NCBI GenBank assembly: GCA_030429685.1
Contig: JAUIEY010000004.1
Location: forward strand, 1 to 30,022
DNA: 30,022 bases
Source: Gammaproteobacteria bacterium
GTDB lineage: Bacteria > Pseudomonadota > Gammaproteobacteria > Steroidobacterales > GCA-2729495
Direction of reading: 5' to 3'
Notes under the pieces: generated by a model
What the model was told of the DNA's origin: nothing
The model's input: the letters and a program-made list of their open reading frames with translations, nothing else
Databases searched by the model: none
Part shown: positions 23,188 to 30,022 of the stretch, piece by piece
Position numbering within the stretch: the stretch's first letter is position 1
Layout of the letters: each line of letters starts with the position of its first letter
Program-made: the position numbers and the translations under genes

Positions 23188-24516
23188 ATGGCACGAAAAT
23201 TTTTCGGTACAGACGGCATACGCGGCACCGTGGGCGAGGAGCCGCTGACCGCGGAGTTTGCATTGCGCCTGGCCAGTGCAGCGGCACGCGTGCTTGCTCC
23301 CAATGGCGGTACGGTAGCTATCGGCAAGGACACCCGGGTTTCCGGGTACATGTTTGAATCGGCGCTGGAAGCGGGCTTCGTCGCGGCAGGCATGGATGTC
23401 CTGCTGCTTGGCCCGCTGCCGACACCGGGCATTGCCTACCTGACCCGATCGCTGGGTGCAGATCTGGGTGTGGTCATCAGTGCTTCGCACAATGCCTATC
23501 AGGATAACGGCATCAAGTTTTTTGATCGTCAGGGCCGGAAATTGTCAGATGAAATCGAGCACGCTATAGAAGCAAAGCTGCTGGAGCCGGCCATTACCAA
23601 GCCCTCGGAATTGCTTGGCAAAGCCCATCGCATCGACAATGCCCGGGTTCAGTATCAATGGTTTGCGTTGTCCACCGTGCACAGCGAGCTGCGCCTGGAC
23701 GGCATGAAGATTGTTATCGACTGCTCCAACGGCGCCGGCTACAAAGTGGCGCCGCGGGTGCTGGCGGAGCTTGGCGCAGACCTGGTGCCGATCGGCTGCT
23801 CGCCGAACGGCAAGAACATTAACGCAGATTGTGGTTCCACCCACCCGGAGCTGCTGCAGGCGACTGTCAAAGGCGTCAAGGCGGACCTCGGGATCGCGCT
23901 GGATGGCGACGGCGACCGGCTGGTCATGGTGGATCACAACGGGGCAATAGTTGACGGCGACCAGTTGCTTTATGTGCTGGCGACGGAACGCAACCGGCAG
24001 GGCACACTGAGCGGTCCGGTGGTCGGCACCCTGATGAGTAACCTGGGGCTGGAAAAGGCGCTGGGTGAACTCGGTATCAAATTTCTGCGCGCCAACGTGG
24101 GCGACCGCTATGTGCTGGAAATGCTGCAACAATACGACGGCATACTGGGCGGCGAGACCTCGGGGCATTTGTTATGCCTGGATAAGACCACCACCGGCGA
24201 CGGTCTGGTCAGCGCATTGCAGGTACTGACGGTGCTGCGGGAGTCCGGCCGGTCGCTGGCTGAGCTGGCGTCCGGTATGCCGCGTTACCCGCAGACATTA
24301 GTCAATGTGCGTGTTGCTGCCACGCCTGATCTGGAGGCCGGACCCATTCGCGAGGCGGTGCAGGCCGTCGAGGCCCAGCTCGGCGAGCGCGGCCGGGTGG
24401 TGCTGCGGGCGTCCGGCACCGAACCGGTGGTGCGGGTCATGGTGGAAGGGGAAAACGAGTCCGAGGTGGGTGAGGTTGCCGACCGCATTGCCGCGGCCGT
24501 GAAAACGGCGGCCTGA
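23188..24516 (+). CDS. glmM: phosphoglucosamine mutase GlmM
   Basis: GlmM converts glucosamine-6-phosphate to glucosamine-1-phosphate for peptidoglycan and lipopolysaccharide. The 442-residue protein has the phosphoserine loop ISASHNAYQDNGIKF with S100. Ala follows SHN where E. coli has Pro. The metal loop is DGDGDR, the sugar-binding loop is GGETSGHL, and the phosphate-binding loop RASGTEPVVRVMVEG lies near the C-terminus. Length is normal (E. coli 445). The ATG gives the standard MARKFFGTDGIRG opening. It is usually just downstream of folP, as here. Confidence 0.98.
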   Translation: MARKFFGTDGIRGTVGEEPLTAEFALRLASAAARVLAPNGGTVAIGKDTRVSGYMFESALEAGFVAAGMDVLLLGPLPTPGIAYLTRSLGADLGVVISASHNAYQDNGIKFFDRQGRKLSDEIEHAIEAKLLEPAITKPSELLGKAHRIDNARVQYQWFALSTVHSELRLDGMKIVIDCSNGAGYKVAPRVLAELGADLVPIGCSPNGKNINADCGSTHPELLQATVKGVKADLGIALDGDGDRLVMVDHNGAIVDGDQLLYVLATERNRQGTLSGPVVGTLMSNLGLEKALGELGIKFLRANVGDRYVLEMLQQYDGILGGETSGHLLCLDKTTTGDGLVSALQVLTVLRESGRSLAELASGMPRYPQTLVNVRVAATPDLEAGPIREAVQAVEAQLGERGRVVLRASGTEPVVRVMVEGENESEVGEVADRIAAAVKTAA

Positions 24517-24549
24517 GGCCGTATTTGCGGTGGTTACGCATTGATTTTC

Positions 24550-24594
24550 AACGGTCGGAAGGCTAACCTTCCGCCCCGCAAGTGCCGGACCGTT
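24550..24594 (+). promoter_or_regulatory. structured leader element upstream of tpiA (candidate antiterminator)
   Basis: AACGGTC at 24550-24556 pairs perfectly with GACCGTT at 24588-24594, enclosing a hairpin of CGGAAGG (24556-24562), loop CTAA and CCTTCCG (24567-24573). The 3' side of the outer stem overlaps the 5' arm and loop of the terminator at 24584-24604. The two structures cannot coexist. No convincing promoter was seen in the gap, so the element would sit on read-through RNA from glmM. Confidence 0.45.
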
Positions 24595-24610
24595 CAGGGC
24601 CGGCTTTTTT
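24584..24610 (+). terminator. intrinsic terminator between glmM and tpiA
   Basis: GCCGG at 24584-24588 pairs with CCGGC at 24600-24604, with an A/G mismatch and an inner CC/GG pair around a GTTCA loop. Six T residues follow at 24605-24610. The T-run is clean, so this probably ends or thins glmM transcripts 30 nt before the tpiA ATG. Confidence 0.8.
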
Positions 24611-24640
24611 GCTGGTAATTACGCTGCGGAATAAACGGCT

Positions 24641-25396
24641 ATGCGCACACCCCTGGTGGCTGGTAACTGGAAAATGAACGGTACACGCGCCAGCGTGGCT
24701 GCGCTCACACAGGGCGTTGCGGCCGGTGTCGCGGGGCTGGAAGGCGTGGAAGTGCTGGTCTGCCCGCCATACGTCTATCTTGCCGAAGTCGCCGCCGCCA
24801 TTGGCACTGCGCCTGTGAGGCTGGGTGCCCAGGATCTCTACACTGCCGCCGGCGGTGCTTACACCGGGGAAATATCCGCTGCGATGCTGGTCGACAGCGG
24901 TTGTGCATACGTCATCGTCGGCCATTCCGAGCGGCGCGCACTGCTTGGAGAAACTGATGGAACTATTGCGCGCAAGTTTATGGCTGCACAGGAAAATAAC
25001 CTGATTCCCATACTCTGTGTCGGGGAGACGCTGGACGAGCGTCAGGCTGACAGCACCCTGGCGGTAATTGGCAGTCAGTTCAACGCGGTGGCGGATGCGG
25101 TCGGTATCGAAGCCTTCAGTCAGGCGGTGGTGGCTTATGAGCCGGTCTGGGCAATAGGCACCGGCGAGACCGCCAGCCCTGAGCAGGCGCAGGAAGTTCA
25201 CGCGGCATTACGTGCGATGGCGGCCAAGCGTAGTGCTAAAATAGCCGCCGATTTGCGGCTGCTGTACGGCGGCAGCGTCAAGGCCGGCAATGCTGCAGAG
25301 TTGTTTGCAATGCCGGACATAGACGGTGGCTTGATTGGCGGGGCGTCGCTTGATGCGGACGAGTTCCTCGCCATTTGTCGTGCCGCCGCAGTTTAA
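24641..25396 (+). CDS. tpiA: triosephosphate isomerase TpiA
   Basis: TpiA interconverts dihydroxyacetone phosphate and glyceraldehyde-3-phosphate in glycolysis and gluconeogenesis. The 251-residue TIM barrel has N9 and K11 (GNWKMNG), the electrophile H95 (IVGHSERR) and the catalytic base E167 (AYEPVWAIGTG). The phosphate-binding LLYGGSVKAGN and LIGGASLD segments follow. Length is normal. The ribosome site before ATG 24641 is weak. It lies 30 nt after an intrinsic terminator; secG starts 13 nt after its stop. Confidence 0.98.
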   Translation: MRTPLVAGNWKMNGTRASVAALTQGVAAGVAGLEGVEVLVCPPYVYLAEVAAAIGTAPVRLGAQDLYTAAGGAYTGEISAAMLVDSGCAYVIVGHSERRALLGETDGTIARKFMAAQENNLIPILCVGETLDERQADSTLAVIGSQFNAVADAVGIEAFSQAVVAYEPVWAIGTGETASPEQAQEVHAALRAMAAKRSAKIAADLRLLYGGSVKAGNAAELFAMPDIDGGLIGGASLDADEFLAICRAAAV

Positions 25397-25409
25397 ACGC
25401 AGAAGATAT

Positions 25410-25820
25410 ATGAATACAGCCAACACTCTTTTACTGGTAGCCCATGTGCTGATCGCAGCGGCCATTATTGGCCTGGTAATGCTGCAAAAAGGCAAGGGCG
25501 CGGATGCCGGGGCAGGTTTCGGCGCCGGCGCGTCCGGCACGGTTTTTGGCGCACGCGGCTCGGGCAATTTTCTGTCCCGGTCGACGGCGATTGCGGCGGC
25601 GGCTTTTTTCGCCACCAGCCTGGGGCTGGCGTACGTCAATCGAGACGTGGAAGTTGTCAATAGTCTGCTGGATTCGGCGCCGCAGGAAGAAAGCGTCGCC
25701 CTTCCGGCTGGTGACGATGGTGACGCCGGGGATTTTGAATTGCCCGCTTTGCCTGAACTTGAGACAGATGCAGCTGCGCCTGGCGTACCTGCTACGGAAC
25801 AACAGGAACCCGCGCAATAA
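25410..25820 (+). CDS. secG: preprotein translocase subunit SecG
   Basis: SecG is the small membrane subunit of the SecYEG translocon. With the ATG at 25410 it has 136 residues. The first membrane segment is at about 4-25 and leads to the family loop MLQKGKGADAGAGFGAGASGTVFGARGSGNFLSRSTA-type region at 24-61. The second membrane segment is at about 60-78. The C-terminus (79-136) is an acidic, Pro/Ala-rich tail, longer than in E. coli SecG (110 residues in all). A longer reading frame from 25335 lies inside tpiA and was rejected. tRNA-Leu follows 13 nt after the stop. Confidence 0.94.
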   Translation: MNTANTLLLVAHVLIAAAIIGLVMLQKGKGADAGAGFGAGASGTVFGARGSGNFLSRSTAIAAAAFFATSLGLAYVNRDVEVVNSLLDSAPQEESVALPAGDDGDAGDFELPALPELETDAAAPGVPATEQQEPAQ

Positions 25821-25833
25821 GGTTTCTGCTCAT

Positions 25834-25918
25834 GCCGATGTGGTGGAATTGGTAGACACGCTGTCTTGAGGGGGCAGTGGCGCGAGCCGTGCCGGTTCGA
25901 GTCCGGCCATCGGCACCA
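25834..25918 (+). tRNA. tRNA-Leu (anticodon GAG)
   Basis: This is an 85-nt class II tRNA. The acceptor arm GCCGATG (25834-25840) pairs with CATCGGC (25908-25914), followed by discriminator A and an encoded CCA (25916-25918). The anticodon stem CTGTC/GGCAG encloses loop TTGAGGG, with GAG at 25868-25870, reading CUC and CUU. The long variable arm folds as GGC-GCGA-GCC. The T arm is GCCGG-TTCGAGT-CCGGC. It lies between secG (13 nt) and nuoA (18 nt), so it is probably processed out of a longer transcript. Confidence 0.98.
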
Positions 25919-25936
25919 TTTATTACGGATAGAATC

Positions 25937-26296
25937 ATGTTGGTTCAAAATTACGTACCGGCCCTGATGTTCCTTGGCATTGCCACGGTCATCGGGCTCG
26001 TGTTGCTGGCGCTTGGTTTTACGCTGGGACGAGGTTCCAAGGACGCCGAAAAGCTGTCGCAGTACGAGTGTGGTTTTGAAGCCTTCGACGATTCGCGCAT
26101 GAAGTTTGATGTGCGTTACTACCTCGTCGCCATCCTGTTCATTATTTTTGACCTGGAAATTGCCTTCCTGTTCCCCTGGGCGATCTCGCTGGATGCCATC
26201 GGCCTGTTCGGGCTGGTTGCCATGGGTATTTTCCTGCTGGTACTGGTGGTCGGCTTTATCTATGAATGGAAGAAGGGTGCGCTCGAATGGGACTGA
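25937..26296 (+). CDS. nuoA: NADH-quinone oxidoreductase subunit A
   Basis: NuoA is a small membrane subunit of complex I near the quinone channel. The 119-residue protein has three membrane segments (about 8-30, 60-80 and 87-110). The conserved loop between TM1 and TM2 reads KLSQYECGFEAFDDSRMKFDVRYYLVAILFIIFDLE, with the cysteine that is a marker of the A/D conformational switch in complex I. The ATG at 25937 sits 18 nt after the tRNA; the in-frame start at 25877 lies inside the tRNA and was rejected. nuoB overlaps its end by 10 nt. Confidence 0.96.
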   Translation: MLVQNYVPALMFLGIATVIGLVLLALGFTLGRGSKDAEKLSQYECGFEAFDDSRMKFDVRYYLVAILFIIFDLEIAFLFPWAISLDAIGLFGLVAMGIFLLVLVVGFIYEWKKGALEWD

Positions 26297-26817
26297 CCGA
26301 AACTCTGCCGGCTGACCTTGAAACCACCCACAAGCAGGAAGGCTTTGTTGTCACCAAGCTCGGCCACTTGATTGACTGGGCCACCGAAAGCCCGGTCGCC
26401 AAATGGGCGCGTACCGGCTCCATGTGGCCGATGACTTTCGGGCTTGCCTGCTGCGCAGTGGAAATGATGCAGGCCGGCGCCGCCCGCTACGATCTTGATC
26501 GCTTCGGCGTCATTTTCCGACCCAGTCCACGCCAATCCGACGTCATGATTGTGGCAGGAACTTTGTGCAACAAAATGGCGCCGGCGTTGCGCAAGGTCTA
26601 CGATCAAATGACCGAGCCGCGCTGGGTTATTTCGATGGGGTCATGCGCCAACGGTGGTGGCTACTACCACTATTCCTATTCTGTTGTGCGCGGCTGCGAC
26701 CGGATTGTTCCGGTTGACGTTTACGTACCTGGATGTCCGCCCACTGCGGAGGCCTTGCTTTACGGCATTATCCAGTTGCAGAACAAGATTCGCCGCGAAA
26801 GCACCATAGCCCGGTAA
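26287..26817 (+). CDS. nuoB: NADH-quinone oxidoreductase subunit B
   Basis: NuoB holds iron-sulfur cluster N2, the last electron carrier before quinone. The 176-residue protein has the four expected ligands: C55 and C56 (GLACCAVEMM), C120 (SMGSCANGGGYY) and C150 (PGCPPTAEALL). The neighbouring RFGVIFRPSPRQSDVMIVAGT segment is also typical. The start is ATG 26287, overlapping the nuoA stop; the in-frame start at 26266 is deeper inside nuoA. nuoC follows after 6 nt. Confidence 0.98.
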   Translation: MGLTETLPADLETTHKQEGFVVTKLGHLIDWATESPVAKWARTGSMWPMTFGLACCAVEMMQAGAARYDLDRFGVIFRPSPRQSDVMIVAGTLCNKMAPALRKVYDQMTEPRWVISMGSCANGGGYYHYSYSVVRGCDRIVPVDVYVPGCPPTAEALLYGIIQLQNKIRRESTIAR

Positions 26818-26823
26818 ACGATA

Positions 26824-27534
26824 GTGACACTGAGTAAGCGTTATCAGGCTCTGGCAGCCAGCATTGCAGCGCGTTTCGGCGAAACCTTGCATCCGGTGCA
26901 ATCCACCTGCGGCGAGTTGACTTTTGAGCTCGATAAGGCAGATCTGATTGCAACGGGCGGAGCATTGCGCGACGAGTCTGAATTTGCTTTCGAAACCCTG
27001 ATCGACCTGTGCGGAGTTGACTACCTGCAATACGGTGAAAGCGAATGGCAGACCCGCAGCGCCAGTTCCGGCGGATTCAGCCGTGGCGTGGAACGCGAAG
27101 TCATCGTTCCGGATGCCGATGCGACATGGGATCCGCAACGCTTCGCGGTCGTATATCACTTGCTGTCAGTTGTGCACAACACGCGCATTCGGCTGCGTGT
27201 TTATGCCGGTGAAAAGAATCCCCCGGTGGTGCCATCGGTGGTCGATGTCTGGCCGTCTGCCAATTGGTATGAGCGGGAGGCATTCGACCTCTACGGCATT
27301 CTGTTTGAGGGCCATCCTGATCTGCGGCGCATTCTGACGGACTACGGCTTTATTGGTCATCCCTTCCGCAAGGATTTTCCGTTAAGCGGCAACGTCGAGG
27401 TTCGCTACGACGAGGAGCAGGGCCGTGTGGTCTACGAGCCGGTGCAGATAGAGCCGCGTACGCTGGTGCCGCGTACCATTCGTGATGACAATCGCTACAG
27501 CCCCGATATCAAGGAGGCCGGCGATGGCAGCTGA
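26824..27534 (+). CDS. nuoC: NADH-quinone oxidoreductase subunit C (30 kDa subunit)
   Basis: NuoC is a peripheral-arm subunit that supports NuoD and NuoB. The 236-residue protein is a stand-alone NuoC, not the NuoCD fusion of E. coli. The signature is WYEREAFDLYGILFEGHPDLRRIL near 150-172, followed by GHPFRKDFPLSG. The start is GTG at 26824, 6 nt after nuoB, with no strong ribosome site. An insertion-like Ser/Gly-rich stretch (about residues 76-93) separates the two conserved blocks of the N-terminal domain. Its end overlaps nuoD by 11 nt. Confidence 0.95.
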   Translation: MTLSKRYQALAASIAARFGETLHPVQSTCGELTFELDKADLIATGGALRDESEFAFETLIDLCGVDYLQYGESEWQTRSASSGGFSRGVEREVIVPDADATWDPQRFAVVYHLLSVVHNTRIRLRVYAGEKNPPVVPSVVDVWPSANWYEREAFDLYGILFEGHPDLRRILTDYGFIGHPFRKDFPLSGNVEVRYDEEQGRVVYEPVQIEPRTLVPRTIRDDNRYSPDIKEAGDGS

Positions 27535-28780
27535 GTTTCAGAATTTCACCTTGAATTTCGGCCCGCAGCATCCGGCGGCGCATGGTGTATTGCGCCTGAT
27601 CCTGGAAATGGACGGCGAAACCATCCAGAAAGCTGACCCCCATATCGGGCTGCTGCACCGGGCCACCGAGAAGCTGGCGGAAAGCAAACCGTATAACCAG
27701 AGCATCGGCTACATGGACCGGCTCGACTATGTGTCCATGATGTGCAATGAGCATGGTTACGTGCTGGCCATAGAAAAACTGCTCGGGGCGCAGGTGCCCG
27801 TCAGGGCGCAATACATCCGCGTCATGTTCGACGAGATCACCCGAATTCTGAACCACCTGATGTGGCTGGGTGCGCATGGTCTGGATATCGGCGCTATGAC
27901 CATGTTCCTGTATTGCTTCCGGGAGCGCGAGGACCTGATGGATTGCTACGAAGCGGTGTCCGGTACCCGCATGCATGCAACCTATTATCGTCCGGGGGGC
28001 GTGTATCGTGATCTGCCGGACACCATGCCGCGATATCAGCCGTCAAAATGGCACGACGAAAAAGATGTTGCGCGCATGAACGAAGCACGCGAAGGCACGC
28101 TCCTGGATTTCATCGAAGATTTCACCAACCGTTTTCCGGCCCGGGTGGATGAATACGAGACTTTGCTGACCGACAATCGCATCTGGAAGCAGCGCACCGT
28201 AAACATTGGCGTGGTATCACCGGAGCGCGCCAAGGCACTTGGTTTTACCGGGCCGATGATACGCGGTTCGGGCATTCCCTGGGACTTGCGTAAAAAGCAG
28301 CCCTATGAAGTTTATGCCGCTATGGATTTCGATATTCCTGTTGGCGTGAATGGCGATTGTTACGATCGCTACCTGGTGCGTGTCGAGGAACTGCGTCAAT
28401 CGAACCGGATCATCAAGCAGTGCATACAGTGGCTGAAAGACAATCCGGGTCCCGTGATGGCAGACGACCACAAATTGGTTCCGCCAACCCGCGCCGAAAT
28501 GAAAGGCGATATGGAATCGCTGATTCACCACTTCAAGTTGTTCACGGAAGGTTACAACGTGCCGGCCGGCGAAGCCTATGCTGCGGTCGAGCATCCCAAA
28601 GGTGAGTTCGGCGTCTACCTGATCTCTGACGGCGCCAACAAACCCTACCGTCTCAAGGTCCGGGCACCGGGTTTCGCGCACCTGTCGGCCATGAACGAAA
28701 TGGTCGAAGGGCACATGCTGGCCGATGTGGTTGCCGTTATCGGCACACAGGACGTGGTGTTCGGAGAGATAGACCGCTAG
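27524..28780 (+). CDS. nuoD: NADH-quinone oxidoreductase subunit D (49 kDa subunit)
   Basis: NuoD forms the quinone-binding pocket with NuoB. The 418-residue protein has the family opening NFTLNFGPQHPAAHGVLRL with the quinone-site histidine, then HIGLLHRATEKL, LDYVSMMCNEHGY, and the C-terminal KLRAP-type segment LKVRAPGFAHLSAM, ending FGEIDR. Length is normal for a separate NuoD. The start is ATG 27524, set by a perfect AAGGAGG ribosome site at 27511-27517 with 6 nt spacing; the in-frame start at 27482 is upstream of this site. nuoE follows after 5 nt. Confidence 0.98.
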   Translation: MAAEFQNFTLNFGPQHPAAHGVLRLILEMDGETIQKADPHIGLLHRATEKLAESKPYNQSIGYMDRLDYVSMMCNEHGYVLAIEKLLGAQVPVRAQYIRVMFDEITRILNHLMWLGAHGLDIGAMTMFLYCFREREDLMDCYEAVSGTRMHATYYRPGGVYRDLPDTMPRYQPSKWHDEKDVARMNEAREGTLLDFIEDFTNRFPARVDEYETLLTDNRIWKQRTVNIGVVSPERAKALGFTGPMIRGSGIPWDLRKKQPYEVYAAMDFDIPVGVNGDCYDRYLVRVEELRQSNRIIKQCIQWLKDNPGPVMADDHKLVPPTRAEMKGDMESLIHHFKLFTEGYNVPAGEAYAAVEHPKGEFGVYLISDGANKPYRLKVRAPGFAHLSAMNEMVEGHMLADVVAVIGTQDVVFGEIDR

Positions 28781-28785
28781 TTGCC

Positions 28786-29283
28786 ATGAATACTGAATTG
28801 AAAACACAGTTGAGTGATCACGCGCGCGAGGAAATTGATCATTGGATCGCCAGATTTCCGCAAAACAGGCAGCGGTCGGCTGTCATCGCAGCACTGCATA
28901 TCGTGCAGCATGAAAACCAGGGGTATCTCACGCAGGCGCTGATGGACGCCGTTGCGGAATATCTGAGCCTGGAACCTGTGCAGGTCTACGAGGTGGCTAC
29001 TTTTTACTCCATGTTCGAGACGGAAGCGGTCGGCCGGCATTGCGTGTCTGTATGCACAAACGTGTCATGCATGTTGCGCGGCAGTGACGGCATTGTTGCT
29101 CACATCGAAAATAAATATGGCATCAAAACAGGTGAGAGCACCGCTGACGGCAAAGTATTCCTCAAGGTTGAGGAGGAATGTCTGGCGGCCTGCACCGGCG
29201 CGCCGATGATGATGGTGAACCACAGGTTTTACGAGAATCTCACGCCGGAAAAAGTGGATGAGATCCTGGATGAGTTGGAATAG
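28786..29283 (+). CDS. nuoE: NADH-quinone oxidoreductase subunit E (24 kDa subunit)
   Basis: NuoE carries the [2Fe-2S] cluster N1a next to NuoF. The 165-residue thioredoxin-like protein has ligands C90 and C95 (SVCTNVSCML) and C132 and C136 (EECLAACTGAPMM). The N-terminal helical part includes SAVIAALHIVQHENQGYL and VQVYEVATFYSMF. Length equals that of E. coli NuoE within a few residues. nuoF begins 3 nt after the stop. Confidence 0.97.
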   Translation: MNTELKTQLSDHAREEIDHWIARFPQNRQRSAVIAALHIVQHENQGYLTQALMDAVAEYLSLEPVQVYEVATFYSMFETEAVGRHCVSVCTNVSCMLRGSDGIVAHIENKYGIKTGESTADGKVFLKVEEECLAACTGAPMMMVNHRFYENLTPEKVDEILDELE

Positions 29284-29286
29284 CTG

Positions 29287-30022
29287 ATGGATTATCCGCG
29301 CAATCAGGTTTGTCTTGCGACTATGGGCGAAGATGGCCAGAACCCGGAACCGTGGACGCTGGCTGCTTATCGCGCCATTGGCGGTTATCAGGTGTGGGAA
29401 GAGGTGCTGGCAGGCAAGCTTGACGTTGAGACCATTATTGACAAGGTGAAAGCGTCGGGACTGCGCGGGCGCGGTGGCGCCGGGTTTCCGACCGGGCTGA
29501 AGTGGAGCTTTATGCCCAAAGACCCGTCGATACAGAAATATGCGGTGTGCAACTCGGATGAAAGCGAGCCGGGCACCTGCCACGATCGTGACATTCTGCG
29601 TTACAACCCGCATGCATTGGTCGAAGGTATGGCCATTGGCGGTTTCGCAATGGGCGCCACCGTGGGATACAACTACATCCGCGGTGAATTCATGGATGAG
29701 CCTGTGCCGCGTTTCGAGGCGGCAGTCAGGGAAGCCTATGAAGCCGGCCTGCTGGGTAAGAACATCCGCAATTCCGGCATCGATTTTGACCTGCACACAT
29801 TTGTCGGCGCCGGTGCTTACATATGTGGTGAGGAAACCGGGCTGATCGAATCCCTGGAAGGTAAGCCCGGCCGGCCGCGATTCAAGCCGCCGTTTCCCGC
29901 TAACTTCGGTCTGTATGGCAAGCCGACCACGGTAAACAACACGCAGAGTTACGCTTCGGTGCCGGCCATTCTGCGTAACGGTCCGGAATGGTTTTCCGGC
30001 ATGGGCGTCGAGAACTCCGGCG
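29287..30022 (+). CDS. nuoF: NADH-quinone oxidoreductase subunit F, 3' end cut by window edge
   Basis: NuoF is the 51 kDa subunit that binds NADH and FMN and transfers the first electrons. The first 245 codons are present without a stop. The FMN/NADH segment reads GLRGRGGAGFPTGLKWSF near 57-75. It is followed by AVCNSDESEPGTCHDRDIL and VGAGAYICGEETGLIESLEGKPG. The C-terminal SLBB and [4Fe-4S] N3 parts lie beyond the window. The ATG at 29287 is 3 nt after nuoE and gives a start (MDYPRNQVCLATMGEDG) slightly different from E. coli but usual in species with separate NuoC and NuoD. The operon surely continues with nuoG onwards. Confidence 0.96.
   Translation, partial: MDYPRNQVCLATMGEDGQNPEPWTLAAYRAIGGYQVWEEVLAGKLDVETIIDKVKASGLRGRGGAGFPTGLKWSFMPKDPSIQKYAVCNSDESEPGTCHDRDILRYNPHALVEGMAIGGFAMGATVGYNYIRGEFMDEPVPRFEAAVREAYEAGLLGKNIRNSGIDFDLHTFVGAGAYICGEETGLIESLEGKPGRPRFKPPFPANFGLYGKPTTVNNTQSYASVPAILRNGPEWFSGMGVENSG

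Noticed and set aside
1..30022. CRISPR arrays, insertion sequences, prophage or defence genes
   Set aside because: No regularly spaced repeats, transposase or integrase motifs, or phage genes were seen; every gap longer than 50 nt is accounted for as regulatory or RNA sequence.

Overview
This 30 kb window is a conserved housekeeping stretch from a gammaproteobacterial chromosome. The evidence is the gene order (smpB, ratA-rnfH, bamE, fur, recN, hrcA-grpE-dnaK-dnaJ, dapB, carAB-greA, yhbY, rlmE-ftsH, folP-glmM, tpiA-secG-tRNA-Leu, nuo), the tmRNA tag ANDDNYALAA, and a cysteine-poor Pseudomonas-type Fur. The nuo operon directly after secG and tRNA-Leu(GAG) resembles Xanthomonas-type order more than Pseudomonas, where rimP-nusA follows. 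I cannot fix the family from sequence alone. Coding density is very high, GC-rich codons dominate, and no mobile element, CRISPR array, phage gene or defence cassette is visible.

Region 1-4.6 kb: a tmRNA gene cut by the window edge (minus strand), a zinc alcohol dehydrogenase, smpB (minus), then a sodium-coupled NSS transporter with ratA and rnfH, then bamE (minus). ssrA and smpB, the two halves of trans-translation, flank the dehydrogenase. Region 4.6-7.6 kb: fur, then nadK-recN on the minus strand. Region 7.6-12.5 kb: the heat-shock block hrcA, grpE, dnaK, dnaJ, with two clear sigma-32 type promoters (before grpE and before dnaK) and no visible CIRCE operator. Region 12.5-19.2 kb: dapB, then carA-carB-greA and a patatin-like phospholipase; carA has a good sigma-70 promoter and an attenuator-like leader. 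Region 19.2-25.9 kb: yhbY (minus), rlmE, ftsH, folP, glmM, tpiA, secG and tRNA-Leu(GAG). Region 25.9-30.0 kb: nuoA, B, C, D, E and the first 245 codons of nuoF, encoding the peripheral arm and one membrane subunit of respiratory complex I.

No wholly new system is evident. The observations most worth a second look are regulatory or compositional: a 72-bp AT-rich rare-codon island inside dapB; mutually exclusive RNA structures before tpiA; a strong intrinsic terminator that ends exactly at the folP start codon; a terminator-like hairpin in the carA leader; two divergent gene pairs (nadK/hrcA and yhbY/rlmE) whose -10 boxes lie 6-9 nt from their start codons, suggesting leaderless mRNAs; and a perfect 13-bp palindrome beside the dnaK heat-shock promoter. 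All of these come from reading the sequence by eye; no folding, alignment or database search was run.
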